Assembly: GCF_001984825.2 (NCBI RefSeq)
Contig: NZ_CP043318.1
Coordinates: forward strand, 2,356,001-2,420,000
From: Enterobacter chengduensis
Lineage (GTDB): Bacteria > Pseudomonadota > Gammaproteobacteria > Enterobacterales > Enterobacteriaceae
Length of the DNA: 64,000 bases
Direction of reading: 5' to 3'
The notes beneath the pieces were generated by a model. That model saw only the letters and a list, made by a program, of their open reading frames with translations. It was not told the DNA's origin and ran no database searches. This document shows, one piece after another, positions 45,786 to 55,522 of the stretch; position 1 is the first letter of the stretch; each line of letters opens with the position of its first letter. The translations under genes and the position numbers were made by a program.

Positions 45786-48700
45786 CACGTTTTCTGCAGG
45801 ACGCTGCACGCGCTGTTCCGCAGGGCGGATCCGGAACCAGATGGCATACATCGCGGGCAGGAAGACAAGCGTGACGATCGTCCCGCCCAGCGTTCCGCCG
45901 ATCAGCGTGTAGGCCAGCGTGCCCCAGAATACCGAATGCGTTAGCGGAATGAACGCCAGCACCGCGGCCATGGCGGTCAGTAACACCGGGCGGGCGCGCT
46001 GGACCGTCGCTTCCACTACCGCCTGGAACGGGTCGAGACCGTCCTTCTGGTTATGATCGATTTGGCCGATCAGGATCAGCGTGTTGCGCATGAGAATGCC
46101 TGAAAGGGCAATCAAGCCAACCAGCGCGTTGATGCCAAACGGCTGATTGAAAATCAACAGCACGGGCACCACGCCTATCAGCCCCAAAGGGGCGGTTAAG
46201 AACACCATGACCATTGCCGAGATTGAGCGCACCTGCAGAATGATGATCAGCAGCGTCAGGGCAATCATGATCGGGAACAGCGGCAGCATTGCCTGCGTGG
46301 CCTTGCCCGATTCCTCAATCGAACCCGCCATGTCGATACGGTACCCGGCCGGGAGCGTATCAACTATCGGCTGAAGCGGCTTCATGATGGCGACCGACAC
46401 GTCCGGTGGCTGAAGATTGTCGGCGATATCGCCCCGCACGGTAATGGTCGGGGTGCGATCGCGGCGGCGCAGGATCGGATCTTCCATACCGATTTCAATC
46501 TTGCCAATTTGCGACAGCGGTACGCGCTGTCCCGCACTGCCGACCAGGGTAAAGCCTTCGATTTTTGCCGGGTCAAGACGGATATCACCCGCCGCGCGCG
46601 CCATCACCTCCACCGAGCGAATATCTTCCCGCACGGCGGTGACGGGCACGCCTGACAGCAGGAACTGAAGCTGCTGGGCAACGGCGCTGGAGGTTAAGCC
46701 GGTCGCCTGCAGGCGGTTTTGATCGAGGGTGAAATGCAGGACGGGAACGCGTGACCCCCAGTCGGTGTTGACGGTTCGCATCATCGGGCTTGCCTGAAGC
46801 ACGGCTCTCACCCGATCGGCGATGTTATGCACCTGTTCGACATCCGGACCCGTCACGCGCCAGGCAACCGGGAAGGGCGAGTAAGGGCCAAACACCAGCT
46901 GCGTCACCCGCACGCGCGCTTCGGGCGCAAGGCCGTTGGCAACGGCGCCTCTCAGCCGGCGCTTGAGCGCCTCGCGCGACGTCTCGCCGTCCGTCAGGAT
47001 CACGATTTTCGCAAAAGACGGGTCGGGCAGCTCGGGCGCCATCGCCAGATAAAAGCGGGGCGAACCCTGGCCAACATAGGCCGTGACGATTTTGGCTTCA
47101 GGCTGCTGGCCCAGCCACGCCTCTATTTTTGCCGTGGCGGCGCTGGTTTGCTCAATCGAGGTGCCGTAGGGCATCTGTACCTCAACGAGCACTTCCGGGC
47201 GATCGGAGGTCGGGAAGAACTGTTTTTTGACCAGCCCCATGCCGAGCACGGCCAGAATGAAAATGGCGACAACCGCCCCGGCCACCCGCCATTTTCCGGC
47301 GATAGCGCGGCCAAGCAGCTGGCGAAAGCGGTTATAGCGAGGCGTGTTGTAGATGGCGGCATGACCGCCTTCTACCTTGGGGATCGCGGGCAGGATTTTC
47401 ACCCCAAGATACGGCGTGAGCACCACCGCGACAAACCATGAGGCAATCAGGGCGAGACCGACAATCCAGAACATATTGCTGGTGTATTCCCCGGCGGTCG
47501 ACTGGGCAAAACCATTCGGCATAAAGCCAATGGCCGTCACCAGCGTCCCGGCCAGCATCGGCGCGGCGGTATGGCTCCAGGCGAAGGCCGAGGCTTTGAT
47601 TCTGTCGTAACCTTCCTCCATTTTAACCACCATCATTTCGATGGCGATGATGGCATCGTCAACCAGCAGGCCGAGGGCGAGGATCAGGGAGCCTAGCGTC
47701 ACGCGGTCAAAGTTGATTCCCGCAGCTTCCATCACCACGAAGACGACCGCCAGCGTCAGCGGTACCGCCGCCGCGACGACCACCCCCACGCGCCAGCCCA
47801 TGCTGAGAAAACAAACCACCATGACCACCAGCAGGGCGACGAAGAATTTGACCATAAATTCATCGACCGACGAGCGGATGTTCACGGACTGGTCGGTGAC
47901 TTTGGTCAGAGTCATGCCAAGCGGCAGGCTATTATTAATTTTTGCCGCTTCCGCATCCAGCGCTTTCCCCAGCGCCAGGCCGTTCCAGCCTTCGCGCATC
48001 ACGATGCCCAGCAGAAGGGCAGGTTCATGCTGGTTGCGTATCAGCATTGTCGGAGGATCTTCGTAGCCGCGCTCCACCGTTGCCACATCGGACAGCCTGA
48101 CCGTTTTGCCCTGCGCGACAAAAGGCGTATCGCGGATTTTCTGCAGTTCATCGAACGCGCCGTCCATGCGGATAAAAATCTGTGCGCCACGCGTCTCAAT
48201 GGAGCCCGCCGCGGTTAACGCGTTCTGGCTGTTGAGGGCGTTGAAAATATCCTGCGGCGAGAGTCCTATCGTCGCCAGACGGTCATGGGAGAATGAGATA
48301 TAAATCCGCTCGGCCTGTTCGCCGATAATGTTCACTTTCTTAACGCCGGGGACGTGCAGAAGCTGCTGGCGCAGGCCTTCGGCGTCACGTACCAGCTGCC
48401 GCTGCGGTTCGCCTTTCGCTTTCAGGGCAAAGAGGGCAAAGGTGACATCCGAGAATTCGTCATTGATCATCGGGCCGATGACGCCCGTCGGAAGGCGTTG
48501 AGATTCATCGCCAAGCTTCTTACGCGCCTGATAGAACTCCTCCTGCACCTCTCCAGGCGGGGTCTTGTCCTGCAGTGACAGCGTGATAAACGCCATGCCG
48601 GGACGGGTATAGGTTTCGGTACGGTCATACCATTTAAGTTCCTGCAGGCGCTTTTCCAGCGGTTCGGCGACCTGATCCTGGATCTCCTGCGCGGTCGCAC

Positions 48701-48872
48701 CCGGCCAGACGGCTATCACCGTCATCTGCTTCACCGTGAAGGGCGGATCTTCCGCGCGCCCGAGCCCGAAGAAGGCGTAGATTCCGGCGAGGGTCACCAG
48801 AACGATCAGAAACAGCGTGATGGAACGTTCGCGAACGGCCAGCGCCGACAGGTTGAAGCGGTTTCCGCTCAT
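45783..48872 (-). CDS. RND efflux transporter permease
   Basis: 1029-residue inner-membrane proton-driven exporter of the HAE1/RND type, twelve helices in two repeats with large periplasmic loops after TM1 and TM7. The proton-relay aspartates are in LGLLVDDAIIAIE (TM4). The N terminus (FNLSALAVRERSITLF) is closer to the TriC/MexK-like branch than to AcrB. Overlaps the adaptor gene by 4 bp. No outer-membrane factor is encoded here, so it would need TolC or another shared channel. Confidence 0.94.
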   Translation of the reverse strand: MSGNRFNLSALAVRERSITLFLIVLVTLAGIYAFFGLGRAEDPPFTVKQMTVIAVWPGATAQEIQDQVAEPLEKRLQELKWYDRTETYTRPGMAFITLSLQDKTPPGEVQEEFYQARKKLGDESQRLPTGVIGPMINDEFSDVTFALFALKAKGEPQRQLVRDAEGLRQQLLHVPGVKKVNIIGEQAERIYISFSHDRLATIGLSPQDIFNALNSQNALTAAGSIETRGAQIFIRMDGAFDELQKIRDTPFVAQGKTVRLSDVATVERGYEDPPTMLIRNQHEPALLLGIVMREGWNGLALGKALDAEAAKINNSLPLGMTLTKVTDQSVNIRSSVDEFMVKFFVALLVVMVVCFLSMGWRVGVVVAAAVPLTLAVVFVVMEAAGINFDRVTLGSLILALGLLVDDAIIAIEMMVVKMEEGYDRIKASAFAWSHTAAPMLAGTLVTAIGFMPNGFAQSTAGEYTSNMFWIVGLALIASWFVAVVLTPYLGVKILPAIPKVEGGHAAIYNTPRYNRFRQLLGRAIAGKWRVAGAVVAIFILAVLGMGLVKKQFFPTSDRPEVLVEVQMPYGTSIEQTSAATAKIEAWLGQQPEAKIVTAYVGQGSPRFYLAMAPELPDPSFAKIVILTDGETSREALKRRLRGAVANGLAPEARVRVTQLVFGPYSPFPVAWRVTGPDVEQVHNIADRVRAVLQASPMMRTVNTDWGSRVPVLHFTLDQNRLQATGLTSSAVAQQLQFLLSGVPVTAVREDIRSVEVMARAAGDIRLDPAKIEGFTLVGSAGQRVPLSQIGKIEIGMEDPILRRRDRTPTITVRGDIADNLQPPDVSVAIMKPLQPIVDTLPAGYRIDMAGSIEESGKATQAMLPLFPIMIALTLLIIILQVRSISAMVMVFLTAPLGLIGVVPVLLIFNQPFGINALVGLIALSGILMRNTLILIGQIDHNQKDGLDPFQAVVEATVQRARPVLLTAMAAVLAFIPLTHSVFWGTLAYTLIGGTLGGTIVTLVFLPAMYAIWFRIRPAEQRVQRPAENV

Positions 48873-49978
48873 GGCGTGTTCTCCGTCATGGCGGCATTAC
48901 GTTGTTCTGCAAGCCTGACGACTTCACCTTCGTGCAGCAGATGTGCGCCTAACGCCACAATCTTCTCCCCGGGCTTCACGCCGCCCGTGACCTGCACCGC
49001 GTCTTCCCCCACGCTCAGCACCGTGACGGGCGTCCATTCGACCTTCGCCGGGCGGGTGGAAATGCGCCAGACGCCGGGACCTTTTCCGGCATCATAAAGA
49101 GACGCCAGCGGGACCTGCATGATCTCGCCTTCCGCCTTATTGTCCTGAATATTCAGCGTGACGGTCGCCCCCAGCGGCGCGTTCGCCAGCAGGCCATCCA
49201 GCACGTAGCGGGCTTCATAGGTGCGTGTCGTGGCATCGGCCGAGTCAGAGAGCAGGCGCAGCGTTGCGGTAACCGGGTGTTTTTCATTGCCATAAAGCGT
49301 GGCCTGCGCTTCGCTGCCGACGGCAGGGCGCAGCGTTTCCGGAAGCTGCACGAGCGCTTCACGCTGTCCCGCTCGGGCGAGCCTGATGACCACCTGCCCG
49401 GCGCTGACGACCTGACCCGGCTCGGCGAGCGTCTCCATCACCACGCCGTCTGAATCCGCGAGCAGTACGGCATAGCCCGTGGCGTTTTGCGCCACGCTGG
49501 CCTGCGCCCTGGCGGCGCTGAGATCGGCCCTGGCCGTATCGGCCGCGGCTTTGATCTGGTCATACTCCGAGGCGGACACGGCGCCGGACGCCACAAGGCC
49601 GCGATAGCGCGCCTCATCGCTGGACACTTTTCTCGCCCTGGCCTGGGCCGCATCCACCGCGCGCTGCTGCGCCTGCGCCTGCAGTTTCAGGTCAACGGGA
49701 TCCAGGCGCAGCAAGGGCTGACCCTGTTTGACGGTCTGCCCCGTCTCGACCAGTCGTTCAAGGATTTTACCCTGAACCCTGAAACCTAAATCGCTTTGCG
49801 TTCTGGCAACCACCACGCCCGTGAAGGCGCGGGCGGACGTGGTCGCCAGCTCGACGGAGGCGGAGCGGACGAGCGGTGGCTTTGTGCGCGGATCGACACT
49901 CGCGGAAATGTCGCCGCACGCCGCCAGGGCGAACGGCAGGAGACAAACGGCAACGCGGGCTGAAGTGAGCCTGAGCAT
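48869..49978 (-). CDS. RND periplasmic adaptor lipoprotein
   Basis: 369-residue membrane fusion protein with lipobox ALAAC (cysteine near residue 21), a biotinyl-lipoyl region (LERLVETGQTVKQGQPLLRL), an alpha-helical hairpin (about 95-165) and beta-barrel domains. Joins the permease to an outer-membrane channel. AAGG precedes the ATG. A palindromic operator lies 48-71 bp upstream. Confidence 0.93.
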   Translation of the reverse strand: MLRLTSARVAVCLLPFALAACGDISASVDPRTKPPLVRSASVELATTSARAFTGVVVARTQSDLGFRVQGKILERLVETGQTVKQGQPLLRLDPVDLKLQAQAQQRAVDAAQARARKVSSDEARYRGLVASGAVSASEYDQIKAAADTARADLSAARAQASVAQNATGYAVLLADSDGVVMETLAEPGQVVSAGQVVIRLARAGQREALVQLPETLRPAVGSEAQATLYGNEKHPVTATLRLLSDSADATTRTYEARYVLDGLLANAPLGATVTLNIQDNKAEGEIMQVPLASLYDAGKGPGVWRISTRPAKVEWTPVTVLSVGEDAVQVTGGVKPGEKIVALGAHLLHEGEVVRLAEQRNAAMTENTP

Positions 49979-50025
49979 GGGAAACCTTTTTGACGTAACA
50001 GGACGGTATCCGCATTCTCTGACTA

Positions 50026-50049
50026 GTGACCAAAAATGTCAATGGTCAC
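50026..50049. promoter_or_regulatory. Palindromic operator upstream of the RND genes
   Basis: Perfect 7-bp inverted repeat GTGACCA / TGGTCAC with a 10-bp spacer, between the TetR stop and the adaptor start. A single GTGACCA copy also lies upstream of the TetR gene (50699-50705). TetR-type repressors of RND pumps commonly bind such sites. Confidence 0.65.
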
Positions 50050-50052
50050 AAA

Positions 50053-50667
50053 TCAGGGGGCCAGGCTTCTTAAAATCAGTGAAGAGAGCAGCACCGCCGC
50101 AGCAGGGGCCATCTCGAGGTTGTACTGCAGCTGGTTGGGATTGATAAAAGGACACATCACCATGTGGATAGCCTGAGTGACCTCGTCCAGCGGGGTTTTT
50201 CGTTCAAACTCTCCGGCCTGTCTGCCTTCGATAATGATGCTCTCAATCAGCTTCATCAGGCTTTCCGCATAGCGTTCCGTCGACGGCCATTGCTCGCGTG
50301 CGGCGACGGCGGCAATGTCGTACAGCTTACGGTCGTGGAAAAACAGCTCGCTTCCCGCCTCGGTAAGCGCCTTGAAAAGACGGCGTAATTTTTCGCTTGC
50401 TGTCGGCGCACCCTCGATGGCGGACAGCACTGCAGACATAATCAACTCCAGGCGGTTAGCGCAAATCACCTCGCCGATGGCCTGTTTGGAATCGAAGAAC
50501 TTATAGATGTAGGACTTTGAAAAACCGATGGATTTAGCCAGCTCGGCGACGGTGGTTTTTTCATAGCCGTAGTGACCGAAGTGCTCAAAAGCCGCTTCGA
50601 CGATCTGCTCTCTGACAGAATGGTCAAGTGGACCACGTATTGATGGTGCGTTCATAGTTTTAGTCAT
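50053..50667 (-). CDS. TetR-family regulator of the RND pump
   Basis: 204 residues with an N-terminal TetR helix-turn-helix (TTVAELAKSIGFSKSYIYKFF) and a ligand domain of AcrR/NalD-like type. It is upstream of, and on the same strand as, the adaptor and permease, with an operator between, so it most likely represses the pump. Confidence 0.9.
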   Translation of the reverse strand: MTKTMNAPSIRGPLDHSVREQIVEAAFEHFGHYGYEKTTVAELAKSIGFSKSYIYKFFDSKQAIGEVICANRLELIMSAVLSAIEGAPTASEKLRRLFKALTEAGSELFFHDRKLYDIAAVAAREQWPSTERYAESLMKLIESIIIEGRQAGEFERKTPLDEVTQAIHMVMCPFINPNQLQYNLEMAPAAAVLLSSLILRSLAP

Positions 50668-50790
50668 TATGTAAGCTTAGCGTGACGGGTGGTGACGAGT
50701 GACCATTTCGTGCTTTGGTTATTTGTTTTATCGAGTGTCGTGAAGATGGAACAATCGGCCAGGTGGAGTAAGTGTATCACTGTTTTTCCG

Positions 50791-51702
50791 TTAATGTTTT
50801 TTAAGCCAGTCGAGAAAAAACTGGCTAAATGCCGTGACCTGTAGCGGCTGCAGCTTGCGCTGCGGATATACAAACTGCAGACCGACATCTTTGCGATCGT
50901 AGCGGCTAAAGCCGGTGAAGCTGTCGGCAAACAGCACCGTCAGCCTTCCGGCCTCAACGTCGTCTTTGACGTCCCACCACGATTTGCCCGCGATGCCAGC
51001 CCCGCCGAGCGCCCACTGACGAAGCAATGCCCCGTCGTCGCACGCCATGGCGGGTTCGACGCGAATAACGCTTTCCTCTCCCTCATGTTCAAAACGCCAT
51101 TCATTCATCACTACCCCCTGCGATTCCAGCGCCAGGCAGCGGTGCCGGGCTAAATCGGCAAACGTGGCGGGGACGCCGTGCCCGTTAAGATACGCCCCGG
51201 AGGCGACCAGCACCCGATGGTTCGGGCGGATGTTCCGAACGACAAGGCTGCTGTCCGGCAGGTTGCCGAAACGCACGCTCATATCCAGCCGGTTAGCGAC
51301 CAGATCCTCCACGTGTTCTCTTAGCGAAATGAAAAATTTAACCTCAGGATGGCGGCGGGAAAATTCGACGACGGCGGGGCTGAGATACTGTCTGCCAAAG
51401 TCCGAGGGCGCGGAAAGGCGAATGTTGCCGCTGAGCACGCCCTCTTTTTGCGTCAGCAGCGACTCGGCGTGATGCACCTCTTCCAGCACGCGCAGCGCGG
51501 CGTGGTAAAACTCTTCCCCGGCGCGGGTCAGGGTGAGGGATCGCGTTGAGCGGTGAAACAGGCGCGTCTGGTAACGCTCCTCAATCGCCTTTAGCCTGGC
51601 CGTCATGGTGGCAGGGGAAAGCGACAGGCGTCGTCCGGCGGCGGAAAGACCTCCGGCCTCGGCCACTTCGACCAGTAATGCCATGTCTTCGAGTTTACCC
51701 AT
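50791..51702 (-). CDS. LysR-family transcriptional regulator
   Basis: 303 residues: winged helix (about 1-60, GGLSAAGRRLSLSPATMTARLKA) and periplasmic-binding-protein-like effector domain (about 90-295). It belongs to the CrgA/DsdC-like branch with the motif SVRFGNLPDSSLV. Divergent from the ene-reductase gene across 99 bp, the classical layout for a LysR regulator of its neighbour. Confidence 0.92.
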   Translation of the reverse strand: MGKLEDMALLVEVAEAGGLSAAGRRLSLSPATMTARLKAIEERYQTRLFHRSTRSLTLTRAGEEFYHAALRVLEEVHHAESLLTQKEGVLSGNIRLSAPSDFGRQYLSPAVVEFSRRHPEVKFFISLREHVEDLVANRLDMSVRFGNLPDSSLVVRNIRPNHRVLVASGAYLNGHGVPATFADLARHRCLALESQGVVMNEWRFEHEGEESVIRVEPAMACDDGALLRQWALGGAGIAGKSWWDVKDDVEAGRLTVLFADSFTGFSRYDRKDVGLQFVYPQRKLQPLQVTAFSQFFLDWLKKH

Positions 51703-51801
51703 TATTCATCTTTTCCGAAAAGTGCATCTACTTTTAGCGTAATTATCAAAAACGGACGCCGACTGTAAAGTGATTTCATCCAAACCATAAGGGATGAAAA
51801 C

Positions 51802-52905
51802 ATGAAACCTGCTTCACTCTTTGAACGCTACAGGCTGGGTTCGCTGGACCTGAAAAATCGTATCGTCATGGCGCCGATGACCCGCGCGCGCTCCCTTCAG
51901 CCGGGCAACATTCCCTCCGCGCTGATGGCGGAGTATTACCGGCAGCGGGCCAGCGCGGGGTTAATCATCACCGAAGCCACGCAGATCTCGCCTCAGGGGC
52001 AGGGGTACTCCTGGACGCCCGGCATCCATTCGCCGGAGCAGGTTTCAGGATGGCAGCTCACCACAGGCGCCGTGCATCAGGCGGGCGGCGTCATTTTTTC
52101 TCAGCTCTGGCACGTGGGGCGAATGTCGCACGCCAGCTTTCATCAGGACGGTCTGCCCGTCGCTCCGTCAGCGCTGGCCCCGGACGCGCAGGTGTGGGTG
52201 GTGAATGAACAGGGGGAAGGCCAGATGGTTGACTGCCCGCAGCCGAGAACGCTCTCGCGCAAGGATATCCACAGCATCATCGCAGACTATCGCCAGGCGG
52301 CACTCAATGCCGTTCAGGCCGGATTTGACGGCGTGGAGGTCCACGGCGGAAACGGCTATCTGATCGACCAGTTTCTGCGTCAAACCTCCAACAAACGCAC
52401 GGACGAATACGGCGGCACGCTGGCTAACCGGATCCGCTTTGCGCAGGAAGTGTTAAGCGCGATTGCCGAGGCGATTGGCCACGAACGTACCGGCATCCGT
52501 CTTTCGCCGTTTATTACCCAGCGCGGGATGAACGACCCGCAGGTCTCTGAGGCCATACTCGCGCTTGCGGCCTGGTGCGAACAAAAGGGGATGGCGTTTA
52601 TCCACCTTGCGGAAGCCGACTGGGACGACGCGCCGCAGATTCCTGAGCATTTCCGTCAATCGCTACGCGAGACGTTTAGCGGAACCCTTATCGTCGCGGG
52701 GAACTATAACCTTGAAAAAGCGGAAAAGATCCTTGCTGCCGGCTATGCCGATTTAATTGCCTTCGGACGGCCGTTTATTGCCAACCCGGATTTACCCCAC
52801 CGGCTGGCGCACCAGCTGCCGCTGGCCCAGGTGCGCGACACCGCCACGCTGTTTGGCGGCAATGCCACGGGGTATACCGATTATCCCACCCTGCCGTTAT
52901 CCTGA
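51802..52905 (+). CDS. Old-yellow-enzyme alkene reductase (NemA-like)
   Basis: 367-residue FMN protein. The flavin and substrate residues are in MAPMTRARS, VEVHGGNGYLIDQFL (H-x-x-N pair) and FGRPFIANPDL, with NKRTDEYGG, the OYE signature. It reduces activated alkenes such as N-ethylmaleimide, nitroesters or reactive enals with NAD(P)H. E. coli NemA is at another locus, so this may be a paralogue under the divergent LysR regulator. Confidence 0.92.
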   Translation: MKPASLFERYRLGSLDLKNRIVMAPMTRARSLQPGNIPSALMAEYYRQRASAGLIITEATQISPQGQGYSWTPGIHSPEQVSGWQLTTGAVHQAGGVIFSQLWHVGRMSHASFHQDGLPVAPSALAPDAQVWVVNEQGEGQMVDCPQPRTLSRKDIHSIIADYRQAALNAVQAGFDGVEVHGGNGYLIDQFLRQTSNKRTDEYGGTLANRIRFAQEVLSAIAEAIGHERTGIRLSPFITQRGMNDPQVSEAILALAAWCEQKGMAFIHLAEADWDDAPQIPEHFRQSLRETFSGTLIVAGNYNLEKAEKILAAGYADLIAFGRPFIANPDLPHRLAHQLPLAQVRDTATLFGGNATGYTDYPTLPLS

Positions 52906-52923
52906 TAAATGATTGAGAGAAAA

Positions 52924-53466
52924 ATGATGAACTCTTCGACCTATTTTCGTTTTGCCTTAACGCCGCTTATTTTTATTGGTCTGTCGGCAACCGCTTATTC
53001 GGCGCAGGCGGCGTGGGTGAAACCGCAGCAGCTTATTGTCGATAAGACTCTGCCGCAGGCGCAATTAAAGGCGAATGAAGCCGTTGCCAGAGAGTATGCC
53101 TCGTTCTGGAATACGGGCAATGAAGCCCTGGCGCGTGATGCCCTGGCGGTAAATTTCGTGGATAAAACGCCTCCGGAAGGTCGTAAGCAAGGACCCGAAG
53201 GCGCTATTTTAGCCTCTCGGGCGTTTCGTGCCGCCGTGCCGGATTTACGCTGCAACGTTGAGCAGATGATTATTTCAGGCAATCGCGTGGTCTCCCATTT
53301 ACATTTTCACGGCACCTTCACAGGAACATTTGGCAAGCTGAAAGGAAAGGGGCAGAAAATAGACTTTATCGCCACGGATATCTATGAAGTTAATGACGGT
53401 AAAATTGTGGCGAACTGGCATATTGAGGATAACCTGACGCTGATGAAACAACTCGGCGCGCTGTAA
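52924..53466 (+). CDS. Exported SnoaL-like (ester cyclase) protein
   Basis: 180 residues from the ATG at 52924 (GAGAG upstream; ATG 52909 is possible). Signal peptide ending at AQAAW, then a SnoaL/NTF2-like cone fold with HLHFHGTFTG and NWHIEDNLTLM, the pattern of ester-cyclase-type proteins. Starts 18 bp after the ene-reductase, so they are probably co-transcribed. Function unknown; export is unusual for this fold. Confidence 0.8.
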   Translation: MMNSSTYFRFALTPLIFIGLSATAYSAQAAWVKPQQLIVDKTLPQAQLKANEAVAREYASFWNTGNEALARDALAVNFVDKTPPEGRKQGPEGAILASRAFRAAVPDLRCNVEQMIISGNRVVSHLHFHGTFTGTFGKLKGKGQKIDFIATDIYEVNDGKIVANWHIEDNLTLMKQLGAL

Positions 53467-53474
53467 ACTCATCA

Positions 53475-53492
53475 CTCCGGGGCGCCCCGGAG
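53475..53492. terminator. Palindromic hairpin between convergent genes
   Basis: Perfect 18-bp palindrome CTCCGGGGCGCCCCGGAG between the SnoaL-like stop and the DUF1348 stop. No T tract on either side beyond a few bases. Confidence 0.6.
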
Positions 53493-53505
53493 CGATGCGA
53501 AAATC

Positions 53506-53973
53506 CTATAACCCCAGGTCGCTCAGCGAAGGGTGATCGTCCGGGCGTCTGCCCAGCGGCCAGTGGAACAGGCGCTCGGATTCTTTTATCGGCATATCGT
53601 TTACGCAGGCAAAACGACGCTTCATCAACCCGTCCGGTTCGAACTCCCAGTTTTCATTGCCGTAAGAGCGGAACCAGTTGCCGGAATCATCATGCCATTC
53701 ATAGGCATAGCGCACCGCGATCCGGTTATCCGTAAATGCCCAGAGCTCTTTAATCAGGCGATAGTCCAGCTCTTTTTTCCATTTTCGCTCCAGGAAGCCC
53801 TGCGCCTGCTCACGGTTGGTGGCGAATTCTGCGCGGTTACGCCACTGGGTATCCAGCGTATAGGCCAGCGCAACTTTCGCCGGGTCGCGACTGTTCCAGC
53901 CATCTTCTGCCAGCCTGACTTTTTCGATGGCGCTTTCACGGGTGAAGGGCGGTAAAGGAGGACGTGTATTCAT
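53506..53973 (-). CDS. DUF1348 (NTF2-like) protein
   Basis: 155-residue soluble protein of the DUF1348 family, with the hallmark [22 protein letters not shown] and [15 protein letters not shown]2-like fold, no known reaction. GAGG precedes the ATG at 53973. Divergent from a TetR gene with a perfect palindrome between, so probably its target. Confidence 0.88.
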   Translation of the reverse strand: MNTRPPLPPFTRESAIEKVRLAEDGWNSRDPAKVALAYTLDTQWRNRAEFATNREQAQGFLERKWKKELDYRLIKELWAFTDNRIAVRYAYEWHDDSGNWFRSYGNENWEFEPDGLMKRRFACVNDMPIKESERLFHWPLGRRPDDHPSLSDLGL

Positions 53974-53998
53974 GGCGATAACCTCAGTGTGATTTAAT

Positions 53999-54016
53999 GT
54001 AGACAGATCTGTCTAC
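53999..54016. promoter_or_regulatory. Perfect 18-bp palindromic operator
   Basis: GTAGACAGATCTGTCTAC, a perfect palindrome in the 104-bp gap between the divergent DUF1348 and TetR genes. TAGAC...GTCTA is a common TetR-type operator core. Confidence 0.8.
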
Positions 54017-54077
54017 TTGCTGTAATCTATGCCTGAAAAATAACGCTGTCAACACCCTTTTTGAGGCCGTCGAAAAA

Positions 54078-54659
54078 ATGAAAACAGAACCCGCAAGCAA
54101 CGAAACAAAAATCAGCGTCAGGGATAAGATATTACGTACCGCTCACGATCTGTTTTATTCCACGGGCTTCAGGGCGACGGGGGTGGATACGCTGATTAAA
54201 GAGGCGAAAGTAACGAAGGTGACGTTTTATCGCCATTTTCCGAGCAAAAGTTTACTTATTCTCGCCTATTTACACTATCGACATGAAATATGGATTAACT
54301 GGTTTGAGGCCACGCTGCGTCGACATCTCGATGAGGGCGAAATACCTGCTGATGCGATTTCTGCAACGCTCTACGAATGGTTTATTTCGCCCGAGTTCCA
54401 CGGCTGCGCGTTTATTAATGCCAGCGCAGAAGCCAAATCCGAAGAGATTGAAAGCGAAATAAAAGAGATATGCCGCGAGCATAAATCCGACACCAGAAAA
54501 ATCATTGCGCTGCTGATGGGCATAGCTGATGAGCAGATCGTTAATCAAATCATGTTGTTGGTTGACGGCGCCATTATCCATGCACAAATGGGCATGGATA
54601 CAGATGCAGTAATAAGCCCATTAAAAACGGGTATCAGATTGCTGACAACGTACAAATAA
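54078..54659 (+). CDS. TetR-family regulator
   Basis: 193 residues: helix-turn-helix at about 17-62 (FRATGVDTLIKEAKVTKVTFYRHFPSKSLL) and a C-terminal domain of the TetR_C group common in regulators of small stress enzymes. Probably autoregulated and controlling the divergent DUF1348 gene through the palindrome at 53999-54016. Confidence 0.9.
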   Translation: MKTEPASNETKISVRDKILRTAHDLFYSTGFRATGVDTLIKEAKVTKVTFYRHFPSKSLLILAYLHYRHEIWINWFEATLRRHLDEGEIPADAISATLYEWFISPEFHGCAFINASAEAKSEEIESEIKEICREHKSDTRKIIALLMGIADEQIVNQIMLLVDGAIIHAQMGMDTDAVISPLKTGIRLLTTYK

Positions 54660-54690
54660 TGAGTTTTCCCCATCGACGCTGCGCCTGCAC

Positions 54691-54743
54691 GGGCCTACAA
54701 ACGGCTCAGAATCGTAGGCCGGGTAAGCGCAGCGCCACCCGGC
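54691..54743. repeat. REP element
   Basis: GTAGGCCGGGTAAGCGCAGC followed by GCCACCCGGC, with a partial inverted unit GGGCCTAC before it. Same family as 20361-20435. Confidence 0.75.
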
Positions 54744-54750
54744 TTTAGTA

Positions 54751-55521
54751 TCAACGATCCTTCACGTCCCGCTGTGCCAGCGACAGCGCGCTGGCGCTGG
54801 CGGGATCGAACAGTGAAATGCTCTCAATCTGATTGAGCAAAATCACCTTGCGGAACGACATGGCGCTGCGGGGTTCGGAGTCGAGCGTGATGTCATGCTC
54901 CGCATACCACCTGCTGTAATTATTCTCGATGCGCATATTCATCGTCTTCGCGTCTCTGTACCCGCTCAACATCGGGATCAGCACGATATTGGCCGTTTTT
55001 TCATATTCCAGCGTCGCGGTGTGGATCATGCCGACGTAAATTCGCCTCGACCGGAGCGTCACCTGCGCCAGCTCGCCTTGCTCCATGCACTGGTACAGCA
55101 GTTGTTCAATTCCGCTCGACTGGGCAAGACGCTTGTAGAGCTTTTTCCGGCTTTCGCCGTCCAGCCTCGCGCTGCCCGCCCAGTTAGAGCGGTACAGGCA
55201 AAACAGAATGGCAAACGCCAGCATCACGACCACCGGCGCCTGAATGCCTAAAAAACTCCAGTTCATAAAGTCGATTTGCCAGTCGGTGTATTTCGGTGAG
55301 GCAAAGTGAAAGGCGTTATTGGCGGCGGAAAGGACAAGCAGAAGCAGCCAGAGCAGCCCCGTAGCAATCACGCCCTGCAGAACGAAGATACAGCCGTACA
55401 GCGCCACAAGGAAATAAACGTCCCAGCCAAAGGAGCGTTTGATTTTAAAGCGGGTCGACAGATCGCGACTGGTGTACCAGTACCCGCACACCATCAGCAC
55501 CATAAATATCGCCGTTCCCAT
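54751..55521 (-). CDS. Unknown membrane protein
   Basis: 256 residues, not recognised. Three likely transmembrane helices (about 2-16, 35-66 and 92-112) are followed by a cytoplasmic soluble part containing LRSRRIYVGMIHTATLEYEK and RKVILLNQIESISLFDP, which has the look of a small beta-rich sensor or binding domain. It starts 1 bp after the stop of the small protein at 55523-55720, so the two are coupled. Confidence 0.75.
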   Translation of the reverse strand: MGTAIFMVLMVCGYWYTSRDLSTRFKIKRSFGWDVYFLVALYGCIFVLQGVIATGLLWLLLLVLSAANNAFHFASPKYTDWQIDFMNWSFLGIQAPVVVMLAFAILFCLYRSNWAGSARLDGESRKKLYKRLAQSSGIEQLLYQCMEQGELAQVTLRSRRIYVGMIHTATLEYEKTANIVLIPMLSGYRDAKTMNMRIENNYSRWYAEHDITLDSEPRSAMSFRKVILLNQIESISLFDPASASALSLAQRDVKDR

Positions 55522-55522
55522 A

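Noticed and set aside
53475..53492. Palindrome as a regulator operator
   Set aside because: Lies between two stop codons, so a shared terminator is the simpler reading.
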